A DNA stretch of 64,000 nucleotides, taken from NCBI GenBank assembly GCA_024743115.1, contig JANSXC010000002.1:350207-414206 (forward strand), written 5' to 3'. The translations under genes were made by a program, and so were the position numbers. Positions 1-9,008 of this stretch are shown in pieces; the stretch's first letter is position 1; each line of letters opens with the position of its first letter. The notes below the pieces were generated by a model. That model saw only the letters and a program-made list of their open reading frames with translations, had not been told where the DNA came from and ran no database searches. This stretch comes from a bacterium. GTDB lineage: Bacteria > Planctomycetota > UBA1135 > UBA2386.

Positions 1-1259
1 ACGCCCTCTGCTGGAAGATCGCCCAGTCGCCGCTGCTCTCGCGGCTCTACTGCGCACCCGGGAACCCCGGCACGCGGTCGATCGCGGAGGCCGTCGATGT
101 GGCCCCGACGGACATCGCGGGGATCGTCCGGTTCGCGAGCGCCGAGCAGATCGACCTCGTGGTCGTCGGCCCCGAGGCGCCGCTCTGTGATGGACTTGCC
201 GACGCGCTGGCCGAGCACGGCCGACTCTGTTTCGGGCCCACCAAGGCCGCGGCCGAGATCGAAGGCAGCAAGGTCTTCGCGCGCGAGTTGTGCCGCACGC
301 ACCGCATCCCCGGACCGAGCTTCTGGTCGTTCGATGACGCACACCGCGCCAAGTCGTTCCTGACGAATCGCGAGGACGGACCGATCGTCGTCAAGGCGTC
401 GGGGCTGGCCGCGGGTAAGGGCGTCGCGGTGTGCGAGAACAACGCCGAGGCGCTCGCGTTCGTCAGCGAATGCCTCGAGCAGGGGCGGTTCGGCGATGCC
501 GGTGACACGATCGTGCTCGAGGAGTGTCTCGTCGGACCCGAGGTGTCGTTGATCACGATCACGGACGGTCAGACGATCGTGCCGCTCGAACCGGCGCGTG
601 ATCACAAGCCGGTCTTCGAGGGCAACACCGGTCCGAACACGGGCGGCATGGGCGTGGTGAGTCCGGTCGAGCTGCTGCCGCGGCTGCGCTCACAGATCGA
701 GAACCAGATCGTGTTCCCCGCCGTTCACGCGATGAATCGCGAGGGCCGGCCGTACCGCGGCTTCCTCTACGCGGGGCTCATGCTCACGCCGCAGGGGCCA
801 CGCGTCCTCGAGTTCAACTGTCGCCTCGGCGATCCCGAGACGCAGCCACTGTTGATGCGGTTCAAGAGCGACCTGTTGCCTTACCTGCTCGCCGTCGCCG
901 AGGGCAAACTCGATACGCTCGAGGCGCCCGAATGGGATCCGCGGACCGCGGTGTGTGTCGTCGCGTGCAGCGAGGGTTACCCGGGCAGCTATCCGAAGGG
1001 GCGGCCGATCCTGGGGCTCGAGTCGATCGAGACCGGCGACGACCTGCAGGTGTTCCATGCCGGCACCGCGCAGAAGCCCGGCGGGGATCTCGTCACGGCC
1101 GGTGGGCGGGTGCTGGCAGTGACGGGGCTCGGAGACGACGTCGAATCGGCACGGGCCAGGGTCTATGGCGCACTGGAACGGATCGAGTTCCAGGGCATGC
1201 ACTACCGCAAAGACATCGGGCGCCGGAACGATGGGGCGCGGGCCGAACGGTCGTCGTGA
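1..1259 (+). CDS. purD: Phosphoribosylamine-glycine ligase (PurD), 5' end cut by window
   Basis: PurD joins glycine to phosphoribosylamine with ATP to give GAR, the second step of purine synthesis. The frame is open from base 3 and enters at ALCWKIAQSP, which aligns just after the N-terminal GNGGREH loop of the family. Only about 13 residues, including that glycine loop, lie outside the window. Visible signatures are VVKASGLAAGKGVAV (ATP-grasp), GPNTGGMGVVSP and EFNCRLGDPETQP, followed by the small C-terminal domain ending in HYRKDIG. The remaining length matches a full-size single-domain PurD, so this is a window truncation and not a broken gene. The stop overlaps the GTG of the Fur-family gene by four bases, so the two are probably co-transcribed and translationally coupled. 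purQ and purL lie 7 kb away on the other strand. Confidence 0.97.
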   Translation, partial: ALCWKIAQSPLLSRLYCAPGNPGTRSIAEAVDVAPTDIAGIVRFASAEQIDLVVVGPEAPLCDGLADALAEHGRLCFGPTKAAAEIEGSKVFARELCRTHRIPGPSFWSFDDAHRAKSFLTNREDGPIVVKASGLAAGKGVAVCENNAEALAFVSECLEQGRFGDAGDTIVLEECLVGPEVSLITITDGQTIVPLEPARDHKPVFEGNTGPNTGGMGVVSPVELLPRLRSQIENQIVFPAVHAMNREGRPYRGFLYAGLMLTPQGPRVLEFNCRLGDPETQPLLMRFKSDLLPYLLAVAEGKLDTLEAPEWDPRTAVCVVACSEGYPGSYPKGRPILGLESIETGDDLQVFHAGTAQKPGGDLVTAGGRVLAVTGLGDDVESARARVYGALERIEFQGMHYRKDIGRRNDGARAERSS

Positions 1260-1747
1260 AGGTCGAGCAGGAGCAGCAGATCGTCGAGGAGCATCTGCGT
1301 AAGCAGGGCTTCCGGTGGACGAACCAGCGGGCGCTGATCGTTCGCAAGGCGCTCGAGACGCACGACCACTTCACGGCGGAAGAACTGCTCGATCTGTGCC
1401 GCAAGGTCGACTCCAAGGTTTCTCGCGCGACGGTCTATCGCACGCTCGCGGTACTCGAGGAGTCGCGCTTCGTCGAAGGGCTCGAGACCGGGGACGGCGG
1501 TCGTAAGTTCGAGCACGTGATCGGCCACGATCATCACGACCACATGGTCTGCACAGCGTGCGGCAAGATCTTCGAGTTCCATGACGAAGAGCTCGAGCGG
1601 CGCCAGGAACTCGCTGCGCGGCGGCTCGGGTTCAGGATCGAGCACCACAGCTTGCGGATCTACGGCAAGTGTCGCTCGTGTCGCTCTGAGACCGCGGCAA
1701 AGGGCAAGAAGCGGGGCGTGAAAGCGGCTCGGTCGCGCGCGCGATGA
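1256..1747 (+). CDS. Fur-family metal-dependent transcriptional repressor
   Basis: This 163-residue protein has the Fur layout: an N-terminal winged helix (GFRWTNQRALIVRKAL, then SRATVYRTLAVLEES as the recognition helix) and a C-terminal metal-binding dimerisation domain with HDHHDHMVC. Two CxxC pairs (CTAC near residue 99 and CRSC near 141) form the structural zinc site. It should act as a cytosolic DNA-binding homodimer. The sequence does not say whether the co-repressor is iron, zinc, manganese or peroxide, so no subtype is given. I chose the GTG at 1256 because it makes a GTGA overlap with the purD stop. The 3' end makes an ATGA overlap with the next gene. The arginine/lysine-rich tail after the last CxxC is longer than usual. 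Confidence 0.93.
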   Translation: MKVEQEQQIVEEHLRKQGFRWTNQRALIVRKALETHDHFTAEELLDLCRKVDSKVSRATVYRTLAVLEESRFVEGLETGDGGRKFEHVIGHDHHDHMVCTACGKIFEFHDEELERRQELAARRLGFRIEHHSLRIYGKCRSCRSETAAKGKKRGVKAARSRAR

Positions 1748-3138
1748 CCACGGCGGCGCCGGTGCGCGTGCTCGTCGTCGACGACGAGAAGGACCTGGCG
1801 GAGTCCTGCGCGTTCTTTCTCGAACGTGCCGGCTATCACGCCCGGTGTGCAACGAGCGGCGAAGCCGCGTTGCGGTTGCTCGACGAGCAGCCGTGTTCGC
1901 TCGTCATCACGGACGTACGGATGCCGCGCATGAGCGGCATGGACCTGCTGACGGCGATCAAGCAGCGGGATCCCGATATCGAGGTGCTGATCATCACGGG
2001 TCACCCGGACCTGCAGATGGCGGTCCAGGCGATCAAGCAGGGCGCGTTCGACTACCTTGCGAAGCCCTACGGTGAGAAGGAGCTCATGGCCAGCGTCGCC
2101 AAGGCGCTCGCTCATCGCGAGGTACGCGAGAACAACGCGGAACTCAAAGAACGGCTGCGCGGTGGCGTTGCGAGTCGGCGGTTGATCCATCGCTCGGACT
2201 CGTTCGGCGAGGTGGTCGGAATGCTCGAGCGCGCCGCCCGCACCGATGCGTCGGTGCTGTTGCTCGGTGAGAGCGGTACGGGCAAAGAACTGCTGGCCCA
2301 TCATCTGCACGATTCGAGCACCCGGGTGGACAAGCCATTCGTGCCCGTCGACTGCGCGTCGATTCCGGCGGAGTTGTTCGAGAGCGAGTTGTTCGGCCAC
2401 AAGAAGGGGGCCTTCACGGGGGCCGTGACCGACAAGCTCGGGCTGTTCCAGGTCGCCGACGGTGGCACTCTGTTCCTCGACGAACTCGGAGAGCTGCCGC
2501 TGGCGTTCCAGTCCAAGATGTTGCGCGCGATCCAGGAGCGCATGGTCCGGCCGGTCGGTGGGCACGAACAGGTCGAGGTCGATGTCCGGATCGTCGCGGC
2601 CACGAACCGTGATCTGCAGAAGGAGGTCGATGCGGGGAACTTCCGCGCCGACCTGTTCTATCGCCTCGATGTCGTGCGGATCGCCGTACCGCCGCTGCGC
2701 GAGCGGCCGCAGGACGTACTCGTGCTCGCTGAGCACTTCCTGCAACGCTTCGGTGCCGCGGTCGGCATCACCCGGCTGTCGGCCGCGGCGCGTGAATTGC
2801 TGACGGGCTATCGTTGGCCCGGGAACGTGCGGCAACTCTGCAATGCGATCGAGCGGGCCTGCGCCCTGGGCCAGGCACCAGAGTTGCGGCCGGAGGACCT
2901 GCCGCCGGAGCTGCGCGGTGAGCGGGAGGCGAATCCCATCGGGGATGCGGAACCGACGACGTTCCAGGAGCTCAAGGCGCGCCGCATCGCCGCACTCGAA
3001 CGCAGCTACATCGAGACGCTGCTCGAGAAGCACAACGGCAATGTGACGCACTGCAGCGATGAGGCTGGGATGGCGCGCAGTGCGTTCCAGAAGCTCATGC
3101 AGAAACACGGCATCAAGAGCTCCGAGTTTCGCGCCTGA
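1744..3138 (+). CDS. NtrC-type sigma-54-dependent response regulator
   Basis: This is a 464-residue three-domain activator. The receiver (about 8-120) has the acidic pair in VVDDE and the phospho-acceptor D57 in LVITDVRMP, and then a lysine in AKPYGEKEL. The AAA+ domain (about 150-380) has Walker A GESGTGKE, the sigma-54 contact loop GAFTGA, Walker B LFLDELGEL and the arginine-finger region FRADLFYRL. The C-terminal Fis-type helix-turn-helix lies near 425-460. By family knowledge it binds upstream enhancers and opens sigma-54 promoters after phosphorylation by a histidine kinase. No kinase is encoded next to it, so it is an orphan here. It overlaps the fur-like gene by four bases, an unusual purD-fur-ntrC arrangement. 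Its targets are not evident; I saw no convincing GG-N10-GC sigma-54 promoter nearby. Confidence 0.95.
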   Translation: MTTAAPVRVLVVDDEKDLAESCAFFLERAGYHARCATSGEAALRLLDEQPCSLVITDVRMPRMSGMDLLTAIKQRDPDIEVLIITGHPDLQMAVQAIKQGAFDYLAKPYGEKELMASVAKALAHREVRENNAELKERLRGGVASRRLIHRSDSFGEVVGMLERAARTDASVLLLGESGTGKELLAHHLHDSSTRVDKPFVPVDCASIPAELFESELFGHKKGAFTGAVTDKLGLFQVADGGTLFLDELGELPLAFQSKMLRAIQERMVRPVGGHEQVEVDVRIVAATNRDLQKEVDAGNFRADLFYRLDVVRIAVPPLRERPQDVLVLAEHFLQRFGAAVGITRLSAAARELLTGYRWPGNVRQLCNAIERACALGQAPELRPEDLPPELRGEREANPIGDAEPTTFQELKARRIAALERSYIETLLEKHNGNVTHCSDEAGMARSAFQKLMQKHGIKSSEFRA

Positions 3139-3177
3139 GGGGAGCGTGCGGCGGACATCAGCCGGATCGACTGACCG

Positions 3178-5124
3178 TCAGTAGGTGACGTAGGCGCTGA
3201 TCGTACAACTCGTGTCCAGTGTGGGCGGCGCCAGCATCGTGCCCTGGCAGTGCAGGTTGAGGCACACGAGCCCCGGATTGTTCGGGATCGCCAGATTGAG
3301 CGTGGCGACTCCTGCGCTCGGGAAGTCGAGGACCACGATGTGCGTGGGTTCGACGCACAGCGCGCCGAACGGAACGAGGGGCACGCAGCCGAGCGCGCTA
3401 CCGAAGAGGTAGGCCGCGAGCACGTAGTTCGGCGTACCGGTCAGGGTGTACTGCGACGTCTGTCCGATCACGAGCGGGGTGTGGGTGAAGTCGAGCGTCG
3501 GATCCGATCCCGGGCAGACCTCGGTGAGATGGAGTTCCATCCAGTCGACCTGGGTGTCGTCCTGCAGGTAGACGTCGAGCTTGCGTTGGCAGCTCAGCAT
3601 TGGCAGCAGGTTCTTGCCACCCGGAAGGTTGCCGAGGTCGAGCGTCAGGGTGCCGTTGCCGCCGGGCAGCAGTTCCCAGAGCCGGGAGCCGAAGCCGTAG
3701 AACCCCGATGAGTTGTCGAGGGACAAGCTGAGGCCGTCGGTCGAACTGCCCACGACCGGTCGCATCCGGATCACGAGCCGGGCCGACCGGATGTTTCCGG
3801 GCAGGCCCGTGAACGTGTGCCCGAAGCGGATGTCCCAGCTACCGGAATCGAAGTCGACGAACTGTCCCGAGTGATTCGCGACCATCGCGGCGCTCGGGCA
3901 CGCGGGTTCGATGCCGCCGCCGAAGTTGTCCGCGAGCCCAGCGTACATCTCGTGGCAGCAATGGTCTTTGGTGCGAGCGTTGCAGAACACGCCGACGTTC
4001 GCGCCCTGCGGACCCTGTCCGGTCGCGAGCAGGTCCGGATCGTCGTCGCCGTCGAGGTCGGCTGTGGCCAGGCTCACGGGTCGCATGGTGACCGGGGTGA
4101 GTTGGGTCTGGTTCGGGCCGAGGAGTTGGCCGCAGCCGGGGTTCCACAGCGCGTGGATGCTGCCCGATCCGTGGCAGCTGACGGCGAGGTCGACGTAGCC
4201 GTTGCCATCGAAGTCGGCGGCGACGACATCGGAAGGCGCGGCGCCGGCGGCGATCGGCACGTTGGTTGGCGTCGAGAACGTCATCGGTGCGGTGTAGGGG
4301 CCGCCCGGGTGGTAGGCGATCGCGACGATCGGAGTCAGCGCGTTCGTGACCGCGACGTCGTCATGGCCGTTGCCGTCGAGGTCGGCGGTGGCGATCCCGG
4401 TCGGCAGGAACGGTGCCGCGAGCGGGATCGTTCCCAAGCTGTTGAACAATGGTGCCCCGCTCGAGACGTTTCGCAGCACTTCGACGCGTCCGCCGCTGCC
4501 GTCGTAGATCGTGATTGCGAGATCGGGCCGAGGGTTGGGGTGGAAGTGGCCGGTCGTCCAGGCCGTGGGAGTACCGGGTCCGATCGGGAACGTCAGGGCG
4601 GGTTGCAGTGCCGTGCCGTTGTGGATGAACATGTCGTAGTTGGCACTGCCGCCGGCCGCGTGCAGCACGAGAACGTCCTCGTTGCCGTCGCGGTCGAAAT
4701 CACGCGCCAGCAGGCTCACCGGCGAAGCGCCGGTGGCCAGAGAGGTGCCGGGCAGTAGCCCTGGGCCGACGAAGACGTCGATCGTGCCGCTGCCGCGCAG
4801 CACGATGAGGTCCGGGTCCGCGGAGCCCTCGACGTCCGCGACCGCACACTCGATCGCGTCGCCTGGTGCCACTCGCGTCCAGTTCTGGAACGTGCAGGCC
4901 GCGCTGAGGATTGCGGGGTTCCGCAGCACCAGCGCGTCCCGGGGACCGTTGCCATGGGTCACGAGCGCCTCCGGGAACCCGTCCCCGTCGAGGTCACCCG
5001 TGCTCACCCGGAGGCCGTCGGCCCCGGTCACGACCGAACTGGCGACGAAAGTGGTCTGGGCCGCGGCGACCGCGGCCAGGCCGAGGGGCGCAAGAATGCG
5101 AAGCAGCGTGCGTGTGGTGTCCAT
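3178..5124 (-). CDS. Secreted VCBS/FG-GAP repeat beta-propeller protein
   Basis: A 648-residue protein with a signal peptide (MDTTRTLLRILAPLGLAAVAAA, cleavage near AQT). The N-terminal two-thirds holds at least six FG-GAP/VCBS-like blades marked by calcium-loop motifs such as DLDGDGFPEAL, DFDRDGNEDVL, DLDGNGHDDVAV, DFDGNGYVDLAV and DLDGDDDPDLL. This predicts an integrin-alpha-like calcium-binding propeller outside the cytoplasm. A beta-rich middle region follows. The last 110 or so residues carry an IPNNPGL...LHCQG motif and an aromatic end (YVTY) that resemble the C-termini of the three secreted proteins at 12.8-19.6 kb. I placed the start at the ATG that begins the signal peptide; the frame stays open upstream without coding character. 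It is divergent from the sigma-factor fusion, across about 147 bp. Ligand and function are unknown. Confidence 0.88.
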   Translation of the reverse strand: MDTTRTLLRILAPLGLAAVAAAQTTFVASSVVTGADGLRVSTGDLDGDGFPEALVTHGNGPRDALVLRNPAILSAACTFQNWTRVAPGDAIECAVADVEGSADPDLIVLRGSGTIDVFVGPGLLPGTSLATGASPVSLLARDFDRDGNEDVLVLHAAGGSANYDMFIHNGTALQPALTFPIGPGTPTAWTTGHFHPNPRPDLAITIYDGSGGRVEVLRNVSSGAPLFNSLGTIPLAAPFLPTGIATADLDGNGHDDVAVTNALTPIVAIAYHPGGPYTAPMTFSTPTNVPIAAGAAPSDVVAADFDGNGYVDLAVSCHGSGSIHALWNPGCGQLLGPNQTQLTPVTMRPVSLATADLDGDDDPDLLATGQGPQGANVGVFCNARTKDHCCHEMYAGLADNFGGGIEPACPSAAMVANHSGQFVDFDSGSWDIRFGHTFTGLPGNIRSARLVIRMRPVVGSSTDGLSLSLDNSSGFYGFGSRLWELLPGGNGTLTLDLGNLPGGKNLLPMLSCQRKLDVYLQDDTQVDWMELHLTEVCPGSDPTLDFTHTPLVIGQTSQYTLTGTPNYVLAAYLFGSALGCVPLVPFGALCVEPTHIVVLDFPSAGVATLNLAIPNNPGLVCLNLHCQGTMLAPPTLDTSCTISAYVTY

Positions 5125-5271
5125 ACCCTTGGATGGCCCGCCACCGGTTCGATCGGACATGATCCGGGGGCATTTTTCCGGGGCGCCACCGGTCGGGCGC
5201 GATGGGGTCCGGCTGCTCCAAAAAATCGACTGTTCCTGAACCAGGTCCTCGGCCGGCGACCACTCGTTCCC

Positions 5272-8157
5272 GTGACCGTCTCCGATTCGACCTTCGAGAA
5301 CCCGCAAACCCTGCTGCGCGAGTCGCGCTGGCTCCAGCAGTTGGCGCGGGGTCTCTGCGACGATCGGCAGCTCGCGGAGGATCTCAGCCAGGATGCCCTG
5401 GCGGCGGCGTGGGAGTCGCGGAGTCGGATCCTCGGTCCGCTGCGGCCCTGGCTCGCCGGGGCGCTGCGGCGCCTGCTCGCCAATCGTCGCCGCGCCCAGG
5501 CGCGGCGCGTGCGGCGTGAGCGTGCGGCGGTCACATTGGCCGGCGCCGCGGAATCCGCGCCCGGTACGGACGAGGTCGTGGCCCGCGCCGCGCTGCACGA
5601 GAGTGTCGTGCAGGCCGTGCTGACGCTCGACGAGCCGTATCGGACCGCGGTGCTGCTGCGCTATTTCGACGAGTTGTCGTGCGCCGAGATCGCGACGCGG
5701 CTCGGTGATCCGGTCGAGACCGTGCGGACCCGCGTCAAGCGTGGCGTCGCGCAGCTGCGCGAGCGGCTCGATTCGAGGCACGGTGCGCGGGCCGTATGGG
5801 TCGGTCCGCTGGCCGCGATCGCGTGGCCGGAGGCGGCGACGGCGGCAGCGGCCGCAACTACTTCAACGGGCTGGCTGGTGATGCTGATGAACTGGAAGAT
5901 CGTGGCCGCGACGGCCGTCGTGATCGGAGTGGGGCTCGTGGTCGCGTTCGACCAGGAGCCGGCACCTCAGAACGATCGGTTCGCGAATGCCGTTCTCGAG
6001 CCGGTGGCTGCCGGGCGCGCGGAGTCGGCGACTCCCGATGCGGAGCTGGGGTCGGGCAGCGAGCCCGCGTCGTCGGATGCCGAGAGGAGCGCGGTGGCGG
6101 CCCCGGTGACGCGCGTCCGTGGAAGATTCGTCTTCGCCGAGAGTGGCGCGCCCGCCGAAGGCATCGCGGTGCTGGCCATCGAGGTCTCGGTTGATGGCGC
6201 TCGCCTGGGGGCGTTGGGCCGCACCAGCAGTACCGAAGATGGGACCTTCGAGTTGCAGCTCGGACAGGAGGTGCCCTTCTCGCTGGTCGTGGCGCCGCCG
6301 GGGCGTTTTCCACTCGAATCGCAGATGCGACGCGTCGCGCTCGGGAGCGTGGTCGAGCTGGGAACGATGGGCCTGGTGGCGGCGGTCGACGTCGCCGGTC
6401 GGGTGCGTGACACCGCGGGGCGCGCGGTGCCCGGATTCGAGTTCGTGCTGGCGCCGCGGGACGATGAGGAGACCAACGAATCCTGGTTGTTCGTTACGAA
6501 CGGCCCCGTGACGGTGACCACGGACGATGCGGGCGCCTTCCGCCTGCCGTCGCCGGTGCGCGAAGGCAGCTACTGGGTCACGACGCGCGGCAGCGAGCTG
6601 CAGTTCACGCGCGATGTGTTCCGGATCACGCCTGACCAGCCGTTCCTGGAGCTCGTCGTTGAGCGCGATCGTGGCACCATTCGTGGCGTCGTGGTCGACG
6701 CCGAAGAACGGCCGCTCGGTGGCGTCGAGGTCGCGGCGCACGACGGCGGTTCGAGTACGCGCAGCGGGGACGATGGCGCGTTCGAACTGCGTTGGCGGCG
6801 CGGTGCTCCGGAGAACGTGCGGCTGCGGGTGTGGCGTCGACGGTTCCGGCGCTCCGAGCTGCTGCATGAGAGCACGACGGCGTTCGAGTGGGGCGAGACC
6901 GAGGCCCGGGTCGCGGTGCCCGCGTTGGCGAGTCTGCGGTTGCAGGTCGTTGCGGGCGAGACGCTGCGGCCGATCGAGGTCTTTGATCTCGACATGCAGC
7001 GGGAAGGGGCCGACGCGTGGGTGCCCGACGGCATCCCGAGCCAGGCGGGAGCATCCGGCGCGCGTCATCCCGACGGCGTGATCACACTCGATCAAATCGT
7101 GCCGGGGCGCTACCGCGTGCTCGTGGTGCAGAAGGATCGGAGCGTCGTCGTGCCGCTCGAGGTCTTTTCAGGCGAGCGCGATGCGCGGCTCGTGCTGCCA
7201 GCGTTCTCGGAGGTGGTGCTCACGATTCGTGGGCGCGCCGGGACGCCGGTCGGCGGCGCGCGCTGCGACCTCTTCCTCGAGCCGGCGCAGCCGAAGGAAC
7301 ACAGCGTGTTGCCGCTCTCACCGCGACGCGATGCTCGCGGGGATTCGCGCGGCGGGGTGCGGGGGCTGCCATGGCCCGGTGAGTTCTTGCGCGTCACAGG
7401 CGGAGTGACCCAACCGGACGGCTCGATTCGACTCGTCGCGCCGCGCGGTTCGAAGCCCCGACTGCGGGTCAGTGCGTCCGGCCTCGCGCCGCACGTCGAA
7501 GTGCTGCCCGTACTCGGTGAGTCGTTGACTCGCGAGGTCACGCTCGGTTCGGGGGGCCTCCTGCGCGGCAGGCTGTCGCCGGTCGCGAACGTGGCGCGGC
7601 TCGCCGACCCGTTCGTTTGTCTGCGGTCGCGATCGATGCCCGAACTCTTCTACCCCGGCCGCTATTGGGCGGCGACGGGGACTCGCGGCAAGGTATCGAA
7701 GGACGGTACGTTCGAACTGCAGGGCGTGCCGCCGGGCGACTGGCAGGCGTGCCTGGGTTATCTCGCGGAGGGGCGTGGTGGTGCGCGCGTCTACCAGCTC
7801 GCACCGCTCCGCGAGGCCTTCGAGCTCGCCGACCGCCAGGAGCGCGAGATCGTGCTCGATACCCGGCACGTGATGCCCGTGCGGGTGACCGGTGTGGTGT
7901 TGTTCGACGGCGTCGCGCTGCCGCACGCACAACTGCAGCTCGAGGGCGAGGGCTTTGCCGGTCAGTCGCTCTGGGGCGCGGTCGATTGCGATGGCGCCGG
8001 CCGGTTCGAAGCGGTGCTCGCGCCGGGCTCCTATCGGCTGGTGGCGCGCACGACCGCGACCGGGCCACTCGTGGGGCAGGCGCCGGTCGTCGTCGTGGCG
8101 GGCCGGGATGCCGAACTGTCGCTCACGGTCACGCGAGATCGCGCGACCGGGCGCTGA
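5272..8157 (+). CDS. ECF sigma factor fused to a transmembrane segment and exported beta-sandwich repeats
   Basis: One uninterrupted 961-residue frame. Residues about 10-75 are sigma region 2 (ARGLCDDRQLAEDLSQDALA). Residues about 105-165 are region 4 (LDEPYRTAVLLRYFDELSCA, then IATRLGDPVETVRTRVKRG). After an alanine-rich linker comes one hydrophobic segment at about 208-226 (WKIVAATAVVIGVGLVVAF). The remaining 730 or so residues are beta-rich and repeat carboxypeptidase-regulatory-like sandwich motifs (GRVRDTAGRAVPGF, GTIRGVVVDAEERPLGGV, FELQGVPPGDWQ). The topology predicted is sigma domains in the cytoplasm and the rest outside. The start is the GTG before TVSDSTFENP; nothing coding-like lies upstream in frame. 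An internal ATG at 5881 could also start a separate anchored protein. No anti-sigma gene is adjacent. The fused layout is seen directly; regulated release of the sigma part is my inference. Confidence 0.88.
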   Translation: MTVSDSTFENPQTLLRESRWLQQLARGLCDDRQLAEDLSQDALAAAWESRSRILGPLRPWLAGALRRLLANRRRAQARRVRRERAAVTLAGAAESAPGTDEVVARAALHESVVQAVLTLDEPYRTAVLLRYFDELSCAEIATRLGDPVETVRTRVKRGVAQLRERLDSRHGARAVWVGPLAAIAWPEAATAAAAATTSTGWLVMLMNWKIVAATAVVIGVGLVVAFDQEPAPQNDRFANAVLEPVAAGRAESATPDAELGSGSEPASSDAERSAVAAPVTRVRGRFVFAESGAPAEGIAVLAIEVSVDGARLGALGRTSSTEDGTFELQLGQEVPFSLVVAPPGRFPLESQMRRVALGSVVELGTMGLVAAVDVAGRVRDTAGRAVPGFEFVLAPRDDEETNESWLFVTNGPVTVTTDDAGAFRLPSPVREGSYWVTTRGSELQFTRDVFRITPDQPFLELVVERDRGTIRGVVVDAEERPLGGVEVAAHDGGSSTRSGDDGAFELRWRRGAPENVRLRVWRRRFRRSELLHESTTAFEWGETEARVAVPALASLRLQVVAGETLRPIEVFDLDMQREGADAWVPDGIPSQAGASGARHPDGVITLDQIVPGRYRVLVVQKDRSVVVPLEVFSGERDARLVLPAFSEVVLTIRGRAGTPVGGARCDLFLEPAQPKEHSVLPLSPRRDARGDSRGGVRGLPWPGEFLRVTGGVTQPDGSIRLVAPRGSKPRLRVSASGLAPHVEVLPVLGESLTREVTLGSGGLLRGRLSPVANVARLADPFVCLRSRSMPELFYPGRYWAATGTRGKVSKDGTFELQGVPPGDWQACLGYLAEGRGGARVYQLAPLREAFELADRQEREIVLDTRHVMPVRVTGVVLFDGVALPHAQLQLEGEGFAGQSLWGAVDCDGAGRFEAVLAPGSYRLVARTTATGPLVGQAPVVVVAGRDAELSLTVTRDRATGR

Positions 8158-8195
8158 ACGCTCCGCCGCGGTACCGTGGGCCGGCCCGTCGTCCG

Positions 8196-9008
8196 TCAGG
8201 CGTCGCCGCGCGCGACACGCACGAGTTCGCGGAACACCACCATGCCATCGCCGTCGCTGTCGAGGTTGTCGGGCACGTCACCTTGATGGCGGCGCCGCCG
8301 CCAGTCGGGCATGTGGTGCGACAGGTAGGCGCGGTCGGGGTGCGGCATCATGCCGAGCACGCGCCCCGTCGTGTCGGTAAGTCCGGCGATGCCGAGTGGT
8401 GCGCCGTTCGGGTTGTCGGGGTACTGCTCGGTCGGATTGCCGGCGTTGTCGACGTAGCGCAACGCGGCGAAGCCTTCGTCACATAGCATCTGCTGGAACG
8501 CGGCGTCTTTGGCGATGAGTCGGCCTTCGCCGTGCGCGGCCGGCCAGCGCAGCGTCAAGCCCGCGGGCAGGAACGCGCAGCGCGACGGTTGCGTCTGCAG
8601 CGTGACCCAGCGGCACTCGTAGTGGTTGCTGAGGTTGTGGGTCAGCGTCACCTCCTCGAGGAGCCTGCCCTGCGACCGCGGCAGCAGGCCGAGCCGCACC
8701 AGGACCTGAAAGCCGTTGCAGATGCCGAGCACGAACTTGCCGTCGTCGACGAACCGCAGCAGTCGGTCGCCGAGTCGGTGCTTCATCTCCTGCGCCAGCA
8801 CGCGTCCGGAGCTGATGTCGTCGCCGTATGCGAAGCCGCCGGGGACGCAGAGTGCCTGGAAGCGATCGAGCTCCTCCGGCTTCTGCAGCAGCTGTTTGAT
8901 GTGCACGAACTCGGGAGCGCCACCGGCGAGTTCGAGCGCGTGGTACGTCTCGCGTTCGCAGTTGATGCCCGGCGCGCGCAGCACCAGCATCTTGGGATCG
9001 GCGTTCAT
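8196..9008 (-). CDS. purQ: FGAM synthase glutaminase subunit (PurQ)
   Basis: PurQ hydrolyses glutamine and passes ammonia to PurL for the FGAR to FGAM step. The 270-residue protein has the class I glutamine amidotransferase core: PGGFAYGDDISSGR, the nucleophile C97 in GICNGFQVL, and the histidine in MMPHPDRAYL. Most PurQ proteins have Glu where this one has Asp (PHPE to PHPD), so the third triad member may be an aspartate. It is about 40 residues longer than Bacillus PurQ, largely in insertions before the C-terminal histidine. The ATG at 9008 is preceded by GGAGGTG and overlaps the purL stop by four bases (ATGA), so purL and purQ form a coupled operon. It converges with the sigma-fusion gene. 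Confidence 0.96.
   Translation of the reverse strand: MNADPKMLVLRAPGINCERETYHALELAGGAPEFVHIKQLLQKPEELDRFQALCVPGGFAYGDDISSGRVLAQEMKHRLGDRLLRFVDDGKFVLGICNGFQVLVRLGLLPRSQGRLLEEVTLTHNLSNHYECRWVTLQTQPSRCAFLPAGLTLRWPAAHGEGRLIAKDAAFQQMLCDEGFAALRYVDNAGNPTEQYPDNPNGAPLGIAGLTDTTGRVLGMMPHPDRAYLSHHMPDWRRRRHQGDVPDNLDSDGDGMVVFRELVRVARGDA

Noticed and set aside
1..100. purD as a truncated pseudogene
   Set aside because: The frame is open through the window edge and enters at the expected place in the family; only the window cuts it.
1660..3108. Long open frame on the minus strand opposite the NtrC-type gene
   Set aside because: Arginine/leucine/histidine-rich product with no family similarity; it is the GC-driven mirror of a strongly supported gene.
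5860..5960. Frameshift or gene boundary between the sigma domains and the membrane segment
   Set aside because: The frame is continuous with coding-like sequence and no stop; an internal start remains possible but no break is visible.
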